From: Simplicispira suum
GTDB taxonomy: Bacteria; Pseudomonadota; Gammaproteobacteria; Burkholderiales; Burkholderiaceae_C
Reading direction: 5' to 3'
Assembly (NCBI RefSeq): GCF_003008595.1
Contig: NZ_CP027669.1
Span: forward strand, 2,852,001-2,916,000
DNA length: 64,000 bases
Position 1 is the first letter of the stretch. Every line of letters begins with the position of its first letter. This document shows, in pieces, positions 1-8,783 of this stretch. Under the pieces are notes generated by a model. The model was not told where the DNA came from and did no database searches. It saw only the letters and a program-made list of their open reading frames with translations. Position numbers and translations under genes: made by a program.

Positions 1-842
1 ACGACTTTGTCGAAAAGGCCATTCCCATCGGCGTCGACGCATCCCGTGTAGTCACTGCCGGCAGGCATGTCGATGGGTTCATCGCCATACAGCACCAGAC
101 ACACTTCCACGCCAAAGACGGTCGACCAATCTGTCGCCCCACCTGCGGGAATGGGCGGTACCCCCGCGGCACTTACGTACTGAATCGTCGGAAGACCGCT
201 TTGCGCTGCAGCGCGATTTTGAATGAGATATCTGACTTGAAAATCAGCCACATTGCGGATCAGCGACTGCGGAACATTGTTCGACCCGGCGCAGCGAAGT
301 TCACCCAAGACCGTGTCCAAAACGAACTGGCTTTGAATAATTGTCGATGAAGGTTGAGCGCCCAAGCAATCTCGAAAGAAAGAGACGGTGGCCCCGCCGG
401 GAAAACTCGGTTCCTCGTAATTTTGAAACGCAAGGGAAAGTCTATATTCGCCAGCAGCTGGAGCATCCTTGCCACTGACTGCGGGTGTATTGGGCGGAAC
501 GGTTTCGGGGAGCGCGGAATATATTTCGGTATTCGGTGAAAATGCAACAAAATCTTCGATCAGAATGGGATCTCCAGGACTTTTGTTTGCCGCAAGATTC
601 AGCTGCATTGAACCAGCCTGCCGAATCTGTTGTCCAAGGATTCGAAACGCATAGGATGCCTGCTGCTGTAATTGGCTCGCATCTGTGACCGTACCGGAAA
701 CGCCGCGCGATACCATCAAAGCGCCCGTTGCGACCGCAATGACGAGCAAGCCGACGGCGATGCCGACCATCAGCTCGACCAGTGTCATCCCTCTTGCGGG
801 CGCGCTTCCAAATCGCGGCGGTGGACTGGGAAAAGAAGGCAT
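1..842 (-). CDS. pilW: Type IV pilus minor pilin PilW (3' end outside the window)
   Basis: PilW-type minor pilin, a prepilin-like protein that helps prime type IV pilus assembly at the inner membrane. The frame opens at ATG 842 and runs without a stop to base 1, so at least 280 codons are present and the C-terminus is missing. A class III prepilin signal is visible: after a short proline/arginine-rich leader comes Gly18 followed by MTLVELMVGIAVG, with the conserved Glu at mature position 5 and a long hydrophobic helix. A later stretch reads DADGNGLFD, common in PilW proteins. It is the third gene of a minus-strand operon, 35 bp after pilV. Family assignment is from the prepilin motif, size and fimT-pilV-pilW order. 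Confidence 0.85.
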   Translation of the reverse strand, partial: MPSFPSPPPRFGSAPARGMTLVELMVGIAVGLLVIAVATGALMVSRGVSGTVTDASQLQQQASYAFRILGQQIRQAGSMQLNLAANKSPGDPILIEDFVAFSPNTEIYSALPETVPPNTPAVSGKDAPAAGEYRLSLAFQNYEEPSFPGGATVSFFRDCLGAQPSSTIIQSQFVLDTVLGELRCAGSNNVPQSLIRNVADFQVRYLIQNRAAAQSGLPTIQYVSAAGVPPIPAGGATDWSTVFGVEVCLVLYGDEPIDMPAGSDYTGCVDADGNGLFDKV

Positions 843-877
843 GGTGGGTGGAGGTAGGTTGAGTGATCAGAGGCGGG

Positions 878-1501
878 TCAAAATGGGCAAAACACTGTCG
901 GAGCGGCCACACCGCCCAGCAGATACGGGCTACACCGTGACGTCAACTGGATATATTGCAGATGGCAACTGCGGCCAGCTGGGCAGCTCGCTCCGGCGAC
1001 GCCCGTGGCGTCCAGGTTAAACACATTTTTGTAGGCTGCGTTTTCTGCTGCCGTTCCGTCTGCGCGTTCGTTCTCGCGCCAACTCAAAAGAACGCCCAAC
1101 TGCCGGTGATTGGTGGGCAGGGCCTCGTCGGCGACTTGGAATACGACGGCATCACCGAGCGGCAGCGCATCCACCACCGTTTGGCGCCAATTGCGAATGT
1201 CGGCCAGGGCCAAATTCTGCGCACTGCACGGATTGGTCTTGCAATTGGGCGGAGCGGGCTGGGGTCCGGCTGCGATTTCGTAGCTTGCAATATTGCCTAA
1301 GGCGTTGGGATTGACCTTCAGGCGTTCGCTGAGGTCCTCGATCAGTCGTATGGCCTGGGCACGGCGCACACCGGTCTGGGTATCGGCCAAGGTGCGCATT
1401 TGCACGCCAATAATGCCCAAAATGCCAAGCGCCACCACCACAATGGCCACCATCGATTCGATGAGCGCGAATCCACGCTCCATTTTATTTTTCAAGGGCA
1501 T
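878..1501 (-). CDS. pilV: Type IV pilus minor pilin PilV
   Basis: PilV-type minor pilin (207 aa) acting with FimT and PilW in type IV pilus initiation. The prepilin peptidase site is Gly10 followed by FALIESMVAIVVV, with Glu at mature position 5. The C-terminal half has paired cysteines (PNCKTNPC, ASCPAGRSC) typical of minor pilins. I chose ATG 1501 because a GAAGGA Shine-Dalgarno lies about 8 bases upstream; an in-frame start at 1549 would add 16 residues. The start overlaps the end of fimT by 10 bases, which points to translational coupling. Confidence 0.85.
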   Translation of the reverse strand: MPLKNKMERGFALIESMVAIVVVALGILGIIGVQMRTLADTQTGVRRAQAIRLIEDLSERLKVNPNALGNIASYEIAAGPQPAPPNCKTNPCSAQNLALADIRNWRQTVVDALPLGDAVVFQVADEALPTNHRQLGVLLSWRENERADGTAAENAAYKNVFNLDATGVAGASCPAGRSCHLQYIQLTSRCSPYLLGGVAAPTVFCPF

Positions 1502-2067
1502 GAAACGGTATCCTTCGTCGTTTTGATACGACCGCCAGAGGTTACGCATAGAGCAGAAGCATGGCGCGAAGAACTGCCCAGCCCTTCAGGCGTGAACGAA
1601 AAGCTGGCAGCGCCCAAGCCATTTATCTGCCCCCACCTGTTAAGCGTGAAGAAAGCCGAGTTCCGCAGGTGGTTCACATTCACCCCTTGTTGTGCGGAGT
1701 AGGTTTGAAGAATCACATCCGGGTTGGCGCCGCCAGTATTCAATACGCCATTTTCATTCGTGTCGGTAAAAACAATCCAGCCGCACTTCCATTCCTGTGC
1801 CGTTCCCACCCCGCAGTTCTTTCGGACGGAAACCCGGCCTCCCCGCTTGATCGCCTCGGATCGCGCGTAGTAAATCGTGCTGGTGATTTCTTCGACTGCG
1901 CTGCGCACCCGCCAGCCGTCGATCAGATCTCGAAAGCTCGGTCCAGCTAACGCCGCCAAAATGGCCACAATGGCCACCACCACCATGAGTTCGATGGCGG
2001 TAAATCCTTGTTCGTGCGGGCGGTTTCGCGCTGCGACGGAATTGCGGAGATAAGGGCAGAGTGGCAT
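1492..2067 (-). CDS. fimT: Type IV pilus minor pilin FimT/GspH family
   Basis: FimT/GspH-type pseudopilin of 191 aa, first gene of the minor pilin operon. The prepilin signal is Gly21 followed by FTAIELMVVVAIVAILA; the mature N-terminal helix then leads into a GspH-like domain with an ARSEAIKRGGRV segment and WIVFTDTNENG, both recurrent in FimT proteins. ATG at 2067 gives a 21-residue leader, somewhat long but acceptable. Downstream the frame overlaps pilV. Upstream is a degenerate stretch leading into an IS110 fragment, so the operon promoter must lie within roughly 2068-2263; I do not see a clear one. Confidence 0.85.
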   Translation of the reverse strand: MPLCPYLRNSVAARNRPHEQGFTAIELMVVVAIVAILAALAGPSFRDLIDGWRVRSAVEEITSTIYYARSEAIKRGGRVSVRKNCGVGTAQEWKCGWIVFTDTNENGVLNTGGANPDVILQTYSAQQGVNVNHLRNSAFFTLNRWGQINGLGAASFSFTPEGLGSSSRHASALCVTSGGRIKTTKDTVSCP

Positions 2068-2263
2068 TAGTGCATCCTAAGGGGGCAGGTTGTGGATGGT
2101 CGCGGTGCATGGACAAGCGGCCCTCGGGCGGCGACGAACGGCAGCTAGACATCATGGTCGCCGCCAGAAGGTAGGCGGCCGGTCTCCACCATCGTAGATT
2201 GCGTCCAAGGACGTAGCGCTACATGCTGTGACTTGCGTCGTCAGCAACACAAGGAGACCGACC

Positions 2264-2782
2264 ATGAAAGAGCTTAGCAAGATTCATGTGGGCTTGGACG
2301 TCCACAAGGACAGCATCAGCATCGCAGCGGCCGAGTCCGGCCGAATGCCTGGGCGCCTGATAGGCAAGGTCACGCACGATGTGAACAAGCTGCTCAAAGT
2401 GCTGGCCAAGGTCGGCAACGCCGATCAATTGCACATCGTGTACGAGGCCGGGCCTACCGGCTTTGGCCTTCAGCGTGCCTTGCACAGCAGGGGCTACCTG
2501 TGCGAGATCATCGCCCCCTCGCAGATCCCGCGACGTCCAGGCGATCGAGTCAAGACCGACGGGCGTGACAGCGTTCAATTGGCCGAGTGCCCTCGAGCTG
2601 GCCAGATGAGCGCCGTATGGATTCCCGATCCAGAAGACGAAGCGATCCGTGACCTCTCGCGGGCACGCGAAGACGCGGTCAACAGCCGCGTCCAGGCCCG
2701 CCACCAACTCAAGGGCTTTCTCCTGCGTCACGACGTGCGCTACACCGGCAAGACCTCGTGGTGCGGCGCCTACTACCGCTGG
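2264..2782 (+). pseudogene. IS110-family transposase, N-terminal fragment
   Basis: N-terminal RuvC-like (DEDD) half of an IS110-family transposase. From ATG 2264, preceded by AAGGAG, the product begins MKELSKIHVGLDVHKDS. The DEDD catalytic residues can be placed at Asp12 (GLDVHKD), Glu61 (YEAGPTG), Asp99 and Asp102 (KTDGRD). Homology continues to RYTGKTSW near residue 166 and stops at Trp173, exactly where an inverted-repeat element begins. The C-terminal transposase_20 domain with the catalytic serine is absent; full members are usually around 330-400 aa. Dead remnant; an open frame continues into the inserted element to 2896 but is not transposase there. Confidence 0.85.
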
Positions 2783-2973
2783 CTAGGAGGCTGCCGGACT
2801 TGGAAATCGTCGGCTGTAAATCGACCGCAGCGGTCCCTTTTTTGGCTTCGCCGCTCTTCGAGAACACCGTCTTTTTGCCCCATAGCGGGGCTATGAGGCT
2901 GCAAATCCGGCAAAAACTGTCCTCGCTGGGGCCGATTTTCGCTTTCGACGCTCCAAGTCCGACAGCCTCCTAG
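2783..2973. mobile_element. ~190 bp non-autonomous element with terminal inverted repeats (MITE-like)
   Basis: The ends form a 23 bp inverted repeat with one internal mismatch. The left end begins CTAGGAGGCTGCCGGACTTG; the right end, read in reverse complement, begins CTAGGAGGCTGTCGGACTTG. CTAG at both edges is either part of the repeat or a 4 bp target duplication; IS5-like elements favour CTAR-type targets, so an IS5-derived MITE is possible, but the family is not established. Inside is a perfect small hairpin, CATAGC-GGG-GCTATG, and no credible gene. It truncates the IS110 transposase on its left and abuts the stop codon of the small secreted-protein gene on its right. Confidence 0.75.
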
Positions 2974-3266
2974 CGGCGCGTAAACCCCTTGCACGCCCCT
3001 GCGTTGTGCATGCCCTTGCACTCGCGAAACAGCCTGCGCTCGCGTTCGGCGCGGGTTTCTTCGGAGGGGCTGGGGTGGTAGGTGGTTTTGGTGGCGCCCT
3101 TCTTCTGGCCGGCGCTGCTCGCAGCGGAATGGGTGTTTTTCTGGCTCTTGGCCAAGGCACTGCTCGGTGCCATGAATTCAGCGGCGCAGACAAGCGCCAA
3201 GAAGGCAGTGGCCGCGCGCAGCGGCCCGAATGTGCGGCGAGGTTTCAGCGACAACAGATGCGGCAT
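2970..3266 (-). CDS. Small secreted basic protein, function unknown
   Basis: 98 aa product with a clear N-terminal export signal: basic start (LKPRRTF), hydrophobic core (AATAFLALVCAAEF) and a likely signal peptidase I site after SSALA at residue 39. The mature part is short and strongly basic, ending ERRLFRECKGMHNAGACKGFTRR with two cysteines. GTAGGAG lies just upstream of ATG 3266. I do not recognise a named family, though similar short periplasmic proteins occur in Comamonadaceae. The stop codon TAG falls in the CTAG at the edge of the inverted-repeat element, so the natural C-terminus may have been altered by that insertion. Confidence 0.6.
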   Translation of the reverse strand: MPHLLSLKPRRTFGPLRAATAFLALVCAAEFMAPSSALAKSQKNTHSAASSAGQKKGATKTTYHPSPSEETRAERERRLFRECKGMHNAGACKGFTRR

Positions 3267-3369
3267 GGGCGGCTCCTACAGGCAATCGGCTGGAAAAAAC
3301 GGTCAGGTATCGTGCCTCTCCCTGCTGGGTTGAGAAATGCGCGCATTCCCTTACGCCGAGGCAGCGGTG

Positions 3370-3375
3370 TACAAT
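3370..3375 (+). promoter_or_regulatory. Possible -10 box upstream of rpsO
   Basis: TACAAT sits about 135 bases upstream of rpsO. The best -35 at 18 bases spacing (TTCCCT at 3346) is poor. The downstream leader contains a TTGCAC-G-GTGCAA hairpin and two 12 bp direct repeats (CGTTCGAGCTAT at 3454 and 3467). This is only suggestive. Confidence 0.3.
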
Positions 3376-3507
3376 TTGCGGGTTTTGCACGGTGCAAGAC
3401 GCACGCAGGCAACCCTTCCAGCTGTCCGCGCAAGTAAAACCAGTGCCGCTGTGCGTTCGAGCTATCCGTTCGAGCTATTGCCGGCCATATTTCAGGAAAC
3501 TCCCCCA

Positions 3508-3774
3508 ATGATCGCATCCTCCATCAAGGCCGGGGTCGTCAAGGCCAATGCACGCGCCGCCAACGATACCGGTAGTCCAGAAGTGCAAGTAGCACTGCTG
3601 ACGGCCCGCATCAATGAACTGATGCCTCACTTCAAACAGCACGCCAAGGACCACCACGGTCGCCGTGGCCTGCTGCGCATGGTGAGCCGCCGCCGCAAGC
3701 TGCTTGACTACCTTAAGGCCAAGGACGGCGAGCGCTATGTGGCGCTGATCGCGAAACTGGGCCTGCGCAAGTAA
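3508..3774 (+). CDS. rpsO: 30S ribosomal protein S15
   Basis: 88 aa ribosomal protein S15, which binds the central domain of 16S rRNA in 30S assembly. Hallmarks are [27 protein letters not shown] and the basic [20 protein letters not shown] helix, ending IAKLGLRK; length matches the usual 88-89 aa. ATG 3508 was chosen over the longer open frame because it fits the family exactly. A strong intrinsic terminator follows at 3788 and pnp comes next, the classic rpsO-pnp arrangement. S15 is autoregulated in other bacteria; the leader here has direct repeats but no pseudoknot I can verify. Confidence 0.97.
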   Translation: MIASSIKAGVVKANARAANDTGSPEVQVALLTARINELMPHFKQHAKDHHGRRGLLRMVSRRRKLLDYLKAKDGERYVALIAKLGLRK

Positions 3775-3787
3775 GCGGGCACCATGG

Positions 3788-3826
3788 AAAAACGCCTGGG
3801 TTAGCACGCTAGCTCAGGCGTTTTTT
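3788..3826 (+). terminator. Intrinsic terminator after rpsO
   Basis: A perfect 11 bp stem, AAAAACGCCTG pairing with CAGGCGTTTTT, surrounds a loop rich in TAG/CTAG and ends in a run of six T. It lies 13 bases after the rpsO stop. Confidence 0.9.
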
Positions 3827-3861
3827 ACTTTGCCGGCGGTCCTTGCAGATCGAAGCTGTGT

Positions 3862-3899
3862 CATTCCATTGAAGTTCCGCGTGCGGTTTCACTGGAATG
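3862..3899 (+). promoter_or_regulatory. Hairpin in the pnp 5' leader
   Basis: CATTCCA (3862-3868) pairs with TGGAATG (3893-3899), and TGAA with TTCA plus CCGC/GCGG extends the stem inward. In enterobacteria the pnp leader carries a double-stranded RNase III site used in autoregulation by PNPase; this stem, 70 bases upstream of pnp, is a plausible counterpart. That role is inference. Confidence 0.45.
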
Positions 3900-3911
3900 G
3901 CATCGTGTTCT

Positions 3912-3953
3912 AAAGGGGCTCTGGCGCTTGCTGGTAGTGCGCTACCAGCTATA
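3912..3953. repeat. Dispersed ~40 bp palindrome, copy 1 (pnp leader)
   Basis: Reverse complement reads ATAGCTGGTAGCGC...CAGCAAGCGCCAGAGCC, matching the repeat family seen at 6255, 24034, 36012, 39531, 47554, 50172, 54521, 61607 and 63336. An inner perfect hairpin, TGGTAG-TGCG-CTACCA, is present. It lies directly upstream of the pnp ribosome binding site. Confidence 0.65.
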
Positions 3954-3968
3954 TAAACAGGAGCAAAC

Positions 3969-6230
3969 ATGAGCATTTTCAACAAAGTCAGCAAGACGTT
4001 CCAATGGGGCGACAAAACAGTCGTCATGGAAACCGGCCAGATGGCCCGCCAGGCGTCTGGCGCGGTGCTGGTGAATATCGACGACACGGTGGTCCTGGCC
4101 ACCGTAGTGGCTTCCAAGGGAGCCAAGCCGGGCCAGGATTTCTTCCCGCTCACGGTGGATTACATCGAGAAGACCTACGCCGCAGGCAAGATCCCCGGCA
4201 GCTTTTTCAAGCGCGAAGCCAAGCCCAGCGAGCACGAAACCCTGACCAGCCGCCTGATCGATCGCCCGATCCGCCCGCTGTTCCCCGAAGGCTTCTACAA
4301 CGAAGTGCATGTGGTCATCCACACGGTGTCCTTGAACCCTGAAGTGGACGCCGACATTGCGGCACTGATTGCATCGAGCGCAGCGCTGGCGATCTCCGGC
4401 ATTCCGTTCAACGGCCCGATTGGCGCGGCCCGCGTGGGCTACATCAACGGCGAATACGTGCTCAACCCCGGCCAGACGGCGCGCAAGAGCAGCCAGATGG
4501 ACCTGATCGTTGCAGGCACCGAAGCCGCCGTGTTGATGGTCGAGTCCGAAGCGCAGCAACTGCCCGAAGACGTGATGCTGGGCGCTGTGGTGTTTGGCCA
4601 CGAGCAGAGCCGCGTGGCGATCAACGCCATCCATGAACTCGTGCGCGATGCCGGCAAGCCCATGTGGGATTGGCAGGCGCCGGCCAAGGACGAGCCGCTG
4701 ATCGCCAAGGTGTCCGCACTGGGCGAAGACAAGCTGCGCGCTGCCTACCAGAACCGCAACAAGCAGGTGCGTACGCACGCGTGCCGCGACGCCTATGCGG
4801 CGGTGAAGGCTGCGCTCAAGGAAGAAGGCGTTGAATTCGACGCCGTCAAGGTCGAGAGCATGCTGTTCGACATCGAAGCCAAGATCGTCCGCAGCCAGAT
4901 TTTGTCGGGCGAGCCGCGCATCGACGGGCGCGACACGCGCACCGTGCGCCCCATCGAAATCAGCACCAGCGTGCTGCCCCGCACCCACGGGTCGGCGCTT
5001 TTCACGCGTGGCGAGACGCAGGCGCTAGTGGTGTCCACTCTGGGCACCGAGCGCGACGCGCAGCGCATTGACGCACTGATGGGCGAGTACGAAGACCGCT
5101 TCCTGTTCCACTACAACATGCCTCCCTTTGCCACCGGTGAGGTGGGCCGCATGGGCTCGACCAAGCGCCGCGAAATCGGCCACGGGCGCTTGGCCAAGCG
5201 TGCGCTGGTCGCCGTGCTGCCAAGCAAGGAAGAGTTCCCCTACACCATGCGCGTGGTGTCGGAAATCACCGAGTCCAACGGCTCGTCGTCGATGGCGTCG
5301 GTCTGCGGCGGCTGTCTGTCGCTGATGGACGCCGGCGTGCCCATGAAGGCGCATGTGGCCGGCATTGCCATGGGCCTGATCAAGGAAGACAACCGCTTTG
5401 CCGTGCTGACCGACATCCTGGGCGACGAAGATCACCTGGGCGACATGGACTTCAAGGTGGCGGGCACCACAGCCGGCATCACCGCGCTGCAAATGGACAT
5501 CAAGATCCAGGGCATCACCAAGGAAATCATGCAGGTCGCACTGGCTCAGGCCAAGGAAGCGCGCATGCACATCCTGGGCGAGATGCAAAAGGCCATGGGC
5601 GAGGCCAAGCAAGAGGTCAGCAGCTTTGCACCCAAGCTCTACACCATGAAGATCAACCCCGAGAAGATTCGCGACGTGATCGGCAAGGGTGGATCGGTGA
5701 TTCGTGCGCTGACCGAAGAAACCGGCTGCCAGATCAATATCGACGAGAGCGGCGTCATCACCATCGCGTCGACCGACGGCGAGCGCGCCGAAGAGGCCAA
5801 GCGCCGCATCGAGCAGATCACGGCGGAAGTCGAAATCGGCAAGGTCTACGAAGGCCCGGTCACCAAGATTCTCGACTTCGGCGCGCTGATCAATCTGCTG
5901 CCCGGCAAAGACGGTCTCCTGCACATCAGCCAGATCGCCCACGAGCGTGTTGAGCGCGTCAGCGACTACCTGCAGGAGGGCCAGATCGTCCGCGTCAAGG
6001 TGTTGGAAACTGACGAAAAAGGTCGCGTCAAGTTGTCGATGAAAGCACTGGCAGAACGCACTGGCGGCAGCGACCGTCCGGCGCCTGCCGAACGCGGCGA
6101 TCGCCAAGAGCGTGGTGAACGCCAGGATCGCGGCGAGCGCCGTGATCGCGCCGAGCAGCCCGCGCGCGAAGCCGAGCAGCAACAGCAGCAGGCTTTGCCG
6201 CTGGGCGGCACATCGCAACACGAAGCGTAA
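3969..6230 (+). CDS. pnp: Polyribonucleotide nucleotidyltransferase (PNPase)
   Basis: 753 aa PNPase, the phosphorolytic 3'-5' exoribonuclease of RNA turnover and a degradosome component. Two RNase PH-like domains flank an alpha-helical linker; the second carries the active-site motif [10 protein letters not shown] near residues 491-500. A KH domain follows with its GKGG loop at 572-575, then an S1 domain at about 622-692 ([20 protein letters not shown]). The C-terminal ~45 residues are a charged, disordered tail of RGE/RQD repeats ending in a glutamine run, longer than in E. coli. Preceded by AACAGGAG. Downstream of rpsO but separated by a terminator. Confidence 0.98.
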   Translation: MSIFNKVSKTFQWGDKTVVMETGQMARQASGAVLVNIDDTVVLATVVASKGAKPGQDFFPLTVDYIEKTYAAGKIPGSFFKREAKPSEHETLTSRLIDRPIRPLFPEGFYNEVHVVIHTVSLNPEVDADIAALIASSAALAISGIPFNGPIGAARVGYINGEYVLNPGQTARKSSQMDLIVAGTEAAVLMVESEAQQLPEDVMLGAVVFGHEQSRVAINAIHELVRDAGKPMWDWQAPAKDEPLIAKVSALGEDKLRAAYQNRNKQVRTHACRDAYAAVKAALKEEGVEFDAVKVESMLFDIEAKIVRSQILSGEPRIDGRDTRTVRPIEISTSVLPRTHGSALFTRGETQALVVSTLGTERDAQRIDALMGEYEDRFLFHYNMPPFATGEVGRMGSTKRREIGHGRLAKRALVAVLPSKEEFPYTMRVVSEITESNGSSSMASVCGGCLSLMDAGVPMKAHVAGIAMGLIKEDNRFAVLTDILGDEDHLGDMDFKVAGTTAGITALQMDIKIQGITKEIMQVALAQAKEARMHILGEMQKAMGEAKQEVSSFAPKLYTMKINPEKIRDVIGKGGSVIRALTEETGCQINIDESGVITIASTDGERAEEAKRRIEQITAEVEIGKVYEGPVTKILDFGALINLLPGKDGLLHISQIAHERVERVSDYLQEGQIVRVKVLETDEKGRVKLSMKALAERTGGSDRPAPAERGDRQERGERQDRGERRDRAEQPAREAEQQQQQALPLGGTSQHEA

Positions 6231-6254
6231 GAGCAGTTTGATTACTATTGATTT

Positions 6255-6292
6255 GGTAGCTTCTAACGCTTATGGGATAAGCGCTAGAGGCC
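6255..6292. repeat. Dispersed ~40 bp palindrome, copy 2
   Basis: Reads GGTAGCTTCTAACGC..GGGATAAGCGCTAGAGGCC between pnp and the quinone oxidoreductase gene. The inverted halves (TAACGCTTAT / ATAAGCGCTA) can form a hairpin. Confidence 0.8.
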
Positions 6293-6323
6293 AGAATCAT
6301 ATGAAATTTAAAGCCTCTCCGCG

Positions 6324-7316
6324 ATGCGTGTTGTAGAAATATCGTCCTTTGGCGCGCCCGACGTGTTGCGTCTGGCCGAGCGTCCCGTGCCCATGCCTGG
6401 CGCGGGTGAGGTGCTGGTGCGCGTATCGGCTAGCGGAGTGAACCGCCCCGATGTGCTGCAGCGCAAGGGCTACTACGCGCCGCCGCCGGGCGCATCCGAT
6501 ATACCGGGCCTGGAGCTGGCAGGCGTCATTGAGTCGGGTGATGCGGACGCCTTGGCGCGCGCCGGCTTGCAACTGGGCCAGCGTGTCTGCGCCCTGGTGG
6601 CGGGTGGCGCTTATGCGCAGTGGTGTGTGGTGCCGGTAGCGCAGTGTTTGCCGATTCCGGGGAGCTTGAGCGATATCGAAGCGGCTTCCTTGCCTGAGAC
6701 ATTTTTCACCGTCTGGAGCAATGTCTTCGACCGGGGCGGCCTGCAATCTGGCGAAACCTTGTTGGTCCAGGGTGGCGGCAGCGGTATCGGGGTGACGGCG
6801 ATTCAGTTGGCGCGCGCCTTCGGCGCCACGGTCATCGTCACGGCCGGGTCCGATGAAAAGTGTGCGGTGTGTCTTTCGTTGGGCGCGCAGCACGCCATTA
6901 ACTACCGTAGCCAGGACTTCGGTGCCGAGGTATTGCGCATCACCGAAGGGCGGGGCGCTGATGTGGTGCTCGACATGGTGGCAGGGGACTATGTGGCGCG
7001 CGAAGTGGCCTGCATGGCCGAAGACGGCCGGTTGGTGATCATCGCCGTGCAGGGCGGCACGAGCGCGCAATTCGATGCGGGCTTGGTGCTGCGCCGGCGC
7101 CTGGTGATTACGGGTTCGACGCTGCGCGCACGACCTGTGGCTTTCAAGGCCGCCATCGCGGATTCGCTGCGCAGCAAGGTTTGGCCACTATTCGCTGCGG
7201 GCAAGGTGGCACCGGTGGTGCATAGCACTTTCCCGGCGACGCAGGCGGCCGAGGCGCACGCACTGATGGAATCGAGCCAGCATGCAGGCAAGATCGTTTT
7301 GACGTGGGAACCATGA
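6324..7316 (+). CDS. NAD(P)H quinone oxidoreductase, PIG3/QOR-type MDR protein
   Basis: 330 aa zinc-independent medium-chain dehydrogenase/reductase of the quinone oxidoreductase (PIG3-like) subfamily, expected to reduce quinones with NADPH. The N-terminal GroES-like domain has [19 protein letters not shown], a PIG3 signature; the Rossmann domain has [16 protein letters not shown] and a TAGSDEK segment for cofactor phosphate contacts. No zinc-binding cysteine cluster is seen. The stop overlaps the tpiA start as ATGA, so the two genes are co-translated. Substrate is not determinable from sequence. Confidence 0.85.
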   Translation: MRVVEISSFGAPDVLRLAERPVPMPGAGEVLVRVSASGVNRPDVLQRKGYYAPPPGASDIPGLELAGVIESGDADALARAGLQLGQRVCALVAGGAYAQWCVVPVAQCLPIPGSLSDIEAASLPETFFTVWSNVFDRGGLQSGETLLVQGGGSGIGVTAIQLARAFGATVIVTAGSDEKCAVCLSLGAQHAINYRSQDFGAEVLRITEGRGADVVLDMVAGDYVAREVACMAEDGRLVIIAVQGGTSAQFDAGLVLRRRLVITGSTLRARPVAFKAAIADSLRSKVWPLFAAGKVAPVVHSTFPATQAAEAHALMESSQHAGKIVLTWEP

Positions 7317-8059
7317 ACAAAAAACTCATTGTTGGCAATTGGAAGATGAATGGCAGTTTGGCGGCCAATGAAGCATTGATTCAGGCTGTGCGGGCAGGTT
7401 TGCCTGCACAAGCGGCTTGCGATGTGGCTGTGGCTGTTCCGTCACCGTACCTGGCGCAGGTGCAGGGGCTGGTTGCCGGTAGTGGCATCGACGTTGCGGC
7501 GCAGGACGTGTCGCAGCAAGAAGTCGGTGCTTACACCGGGGAGGTGGCTGCATCCATGCTGCGCGATTTCGGCGTGCGTTATGTGCTGGTAGGCCATTCT
7601 GAACGGCGCCAGTTGCATGGTGAAAGTGACACTGCTGTGGCCGAGAAGGCGCAGCGCGCTCTGGCTGCAGGTTTGACCCCCATCGTCTGCGTCGGCGAAA
7701 CACTGGCTGAGCGAGAAGCGGGCCAAACCGAAGCGGTGGTGCGGCGGCAACTGGCGGCCGTTATTCACCTCAACGGACGCTGCATCAGCGAGGTGGTGGT
7801 GGCTTACGAACCGGTCTGGGCAATTGGCACCGGCCGCACCGCCACGCCAGCGCAAGCGCAGGATGTACATGCTGCCTTGCGCGCGCAGCTGGCTGCGGCC
7901 AGCACCCATGCGTCGGCCATGCGCTTGCTCTACGGCGGCAGCATGAATGCAGCCAATGCAGCGCAGCTGCTGGCCGAACAGGATATCGATGGCGGCTTGG
8001 TCGGCGGTGCGTCGCTCAAGGCGCCCGATTTCCTGAGCATCATTGCCGCAGCACAATAG
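7313..8059 (+). CDS. tpiA: Triosephosphate isomerase
   Basis: 248 aa TIM-barrel enzyme interconverting dihydroxyacetone phosphate and glyceraldehyde 3-phosphate. Catalytic residues are in place: Lys11 (NWKMN), His95 (VGHSERR) and Glu166 ([11 protein letters not shown]); the phosphate-binding [12 protein letters not shown] segment follows. I start at ATG 7313, which overlaps the upstream stop codon and gives the standard N-terminus, rather than at the GTG three codons earlier. Next gene is secG, the usual neighbour in betaproteobacteria. Confidence 0.97.
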   Translation: MNKKLIVGNWKMNGSLAANEALIQAVRAGLPAQAACDVAVAVPSPYLAQVQGLVAGSGIDVAAQDVSQQEVGAYTGEVAASMLRDFGVRYVLVGHSERRQLHGESDTAVAEKAQRALAAGLTPIVCVGETLAEREAGQTEAVVRRQLAAVIHLNGRCISEVVVAYEPVWAIGTGRTATPAQAQDVHAALRAQLAAASTHASAMRLLYGGSMNAANAAQLLAEQDIDGGLVGGASLKAPDFLSIIAAAQ

Positions 8060-8114
8060 CTCAGGCTTGCCGAGCGTGCTGACCTTACACAAGAACAACC
8101 GGAGTGAATAGAGA

Positions 8115-8510
8115 ATGAGTTTGCTTTTGAACGTAATTTTGACGGCCCAGATCCTGACAGCATTGATCATGGTTGGTCTGATCCTGATCCAGCACGGCAA
8201 GGGCGCCGACATGGGTGCGGCCTTCGGCAGCGGCAGTTCTGGCAGCCTGTTTGGCGCCAGCGGCAGTGCCAACTTCCTCTCGCGCAGTACGGCTGTGTTG
8301 GCGGCGGTTTTCTTTGCCTGCACTCTGGCGCTTGCGTACTTCGGCAATTTGCAACCGGTGAGCTCCGGCAGCGTGCTTGAGAATGCGGCCGTGGTGGCGC
8401 CGCCCGCAGCTGGCATTCCGACTGCGGACAGCTCGGCTCCAGGCAGTGCGGCCATTTCTCCGGCCCCTGTGGCGTCTGCTTCGGGCGCCGGAGAAATTCC
8501 GACCAAATAA
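8115..8510 (+). CDS. secG: Protein translocase subunit SecG
   Basis: 131 aa SecG, accessory subunit of the SecYEG preprotein channel. Two transmembrane helices flank the conserved cytoplasmic loop ILIQHGKGADMGAAFGSGSSGSLFGASGSANFL. The C-terminal ~45 residues are an Ala/Pro/Ser-rich extension, common in betaproteobacterial SecG. Followed by an intrinsic terminator and tRNA-Leu, a conserved order before the nuo operon. Confidence 0.95.
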   Translation: MSLLLNVILTAQILTALIMVGLILIQHGKGADMGAAFGSGSSGSLFGASGSANFLSRSTAVLAAVFFACTLALAYFGNLQPVSSGSVLENAAVVAPPAAGIPTADSSAPGSAAISPAPVASASGAGEIPTK

Positions 8511-8517
8511 AGGCCCC

Positions 8518-8552
8518 AAAAACTGCTCCTGTAGCTCAGGAGCAGGGTTTTT
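8518..8552 (+). terminator. Intrinsic terminator after secG
   Basis: CTGCTCCT (8523-8530) pairs with AGGAGCAG (8538-8545) around a seven-base loop, with A-rich bases before and GGTTTTT after. Confidence 0.85.
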
Positions 8553-8622
8553 CCCGAGTAGAATTCGAGATTGTCTGGGAAGCCAAAACCGCTTGGTCCT
8601 CATGCCACTCAGACAAGACTTA

Positions 8623-8707
8623 GCCGTCGTGGTGAAATTGGTAGACACGCTATCTTGAGGGGGTAGTGGCGAAAGCTGTGCGAGTTCGAGTCTCGCCGAC
8701 GGCACCA
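8623..8707 (+). tRNA. tRNA-Leu (anticodon GAG)
   Basis: Acceptor stem GCCGTCG pairs with CGACGGC; the 3' CCA is encoded (8705-8707). Anticodon stem CTATC/GGTAG encloses loop TTGAGGG, giving anticodon GAG at 8657-8659, which reads CUC and CUU leucine codons. A long variable arm and the T-loop GTTCGAGTC are present, as expected of a class II tRNA. It sits between secG and nuoA. Confidence 0.97.
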
Positions 8708-8783
8708 AACAAAACAGGTCTGCTTGCAATGACCATTGGCACATTGCAAATGCACAGGCCACAGCGGTGAGCGCATCCACAAG

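Noticed and set aside
2264..2973. Complete IS110-family insertion sequence
   Set aside because: Only the N-terminal half is present, with no C-terminal transposase_20 domain and no right end.
5025..6221. 398-codon minus-strand frame opposite pnp
   Set aside because: No domain or signal; pnp covers the region with full conservation.
8518..8552. Another member of the dispersed palindrome family
   Set aside because: The stem (CTGCTCCT/AGGAGCAG) is unrelated to the AGCGCTTATC core; it is a plain terminator.
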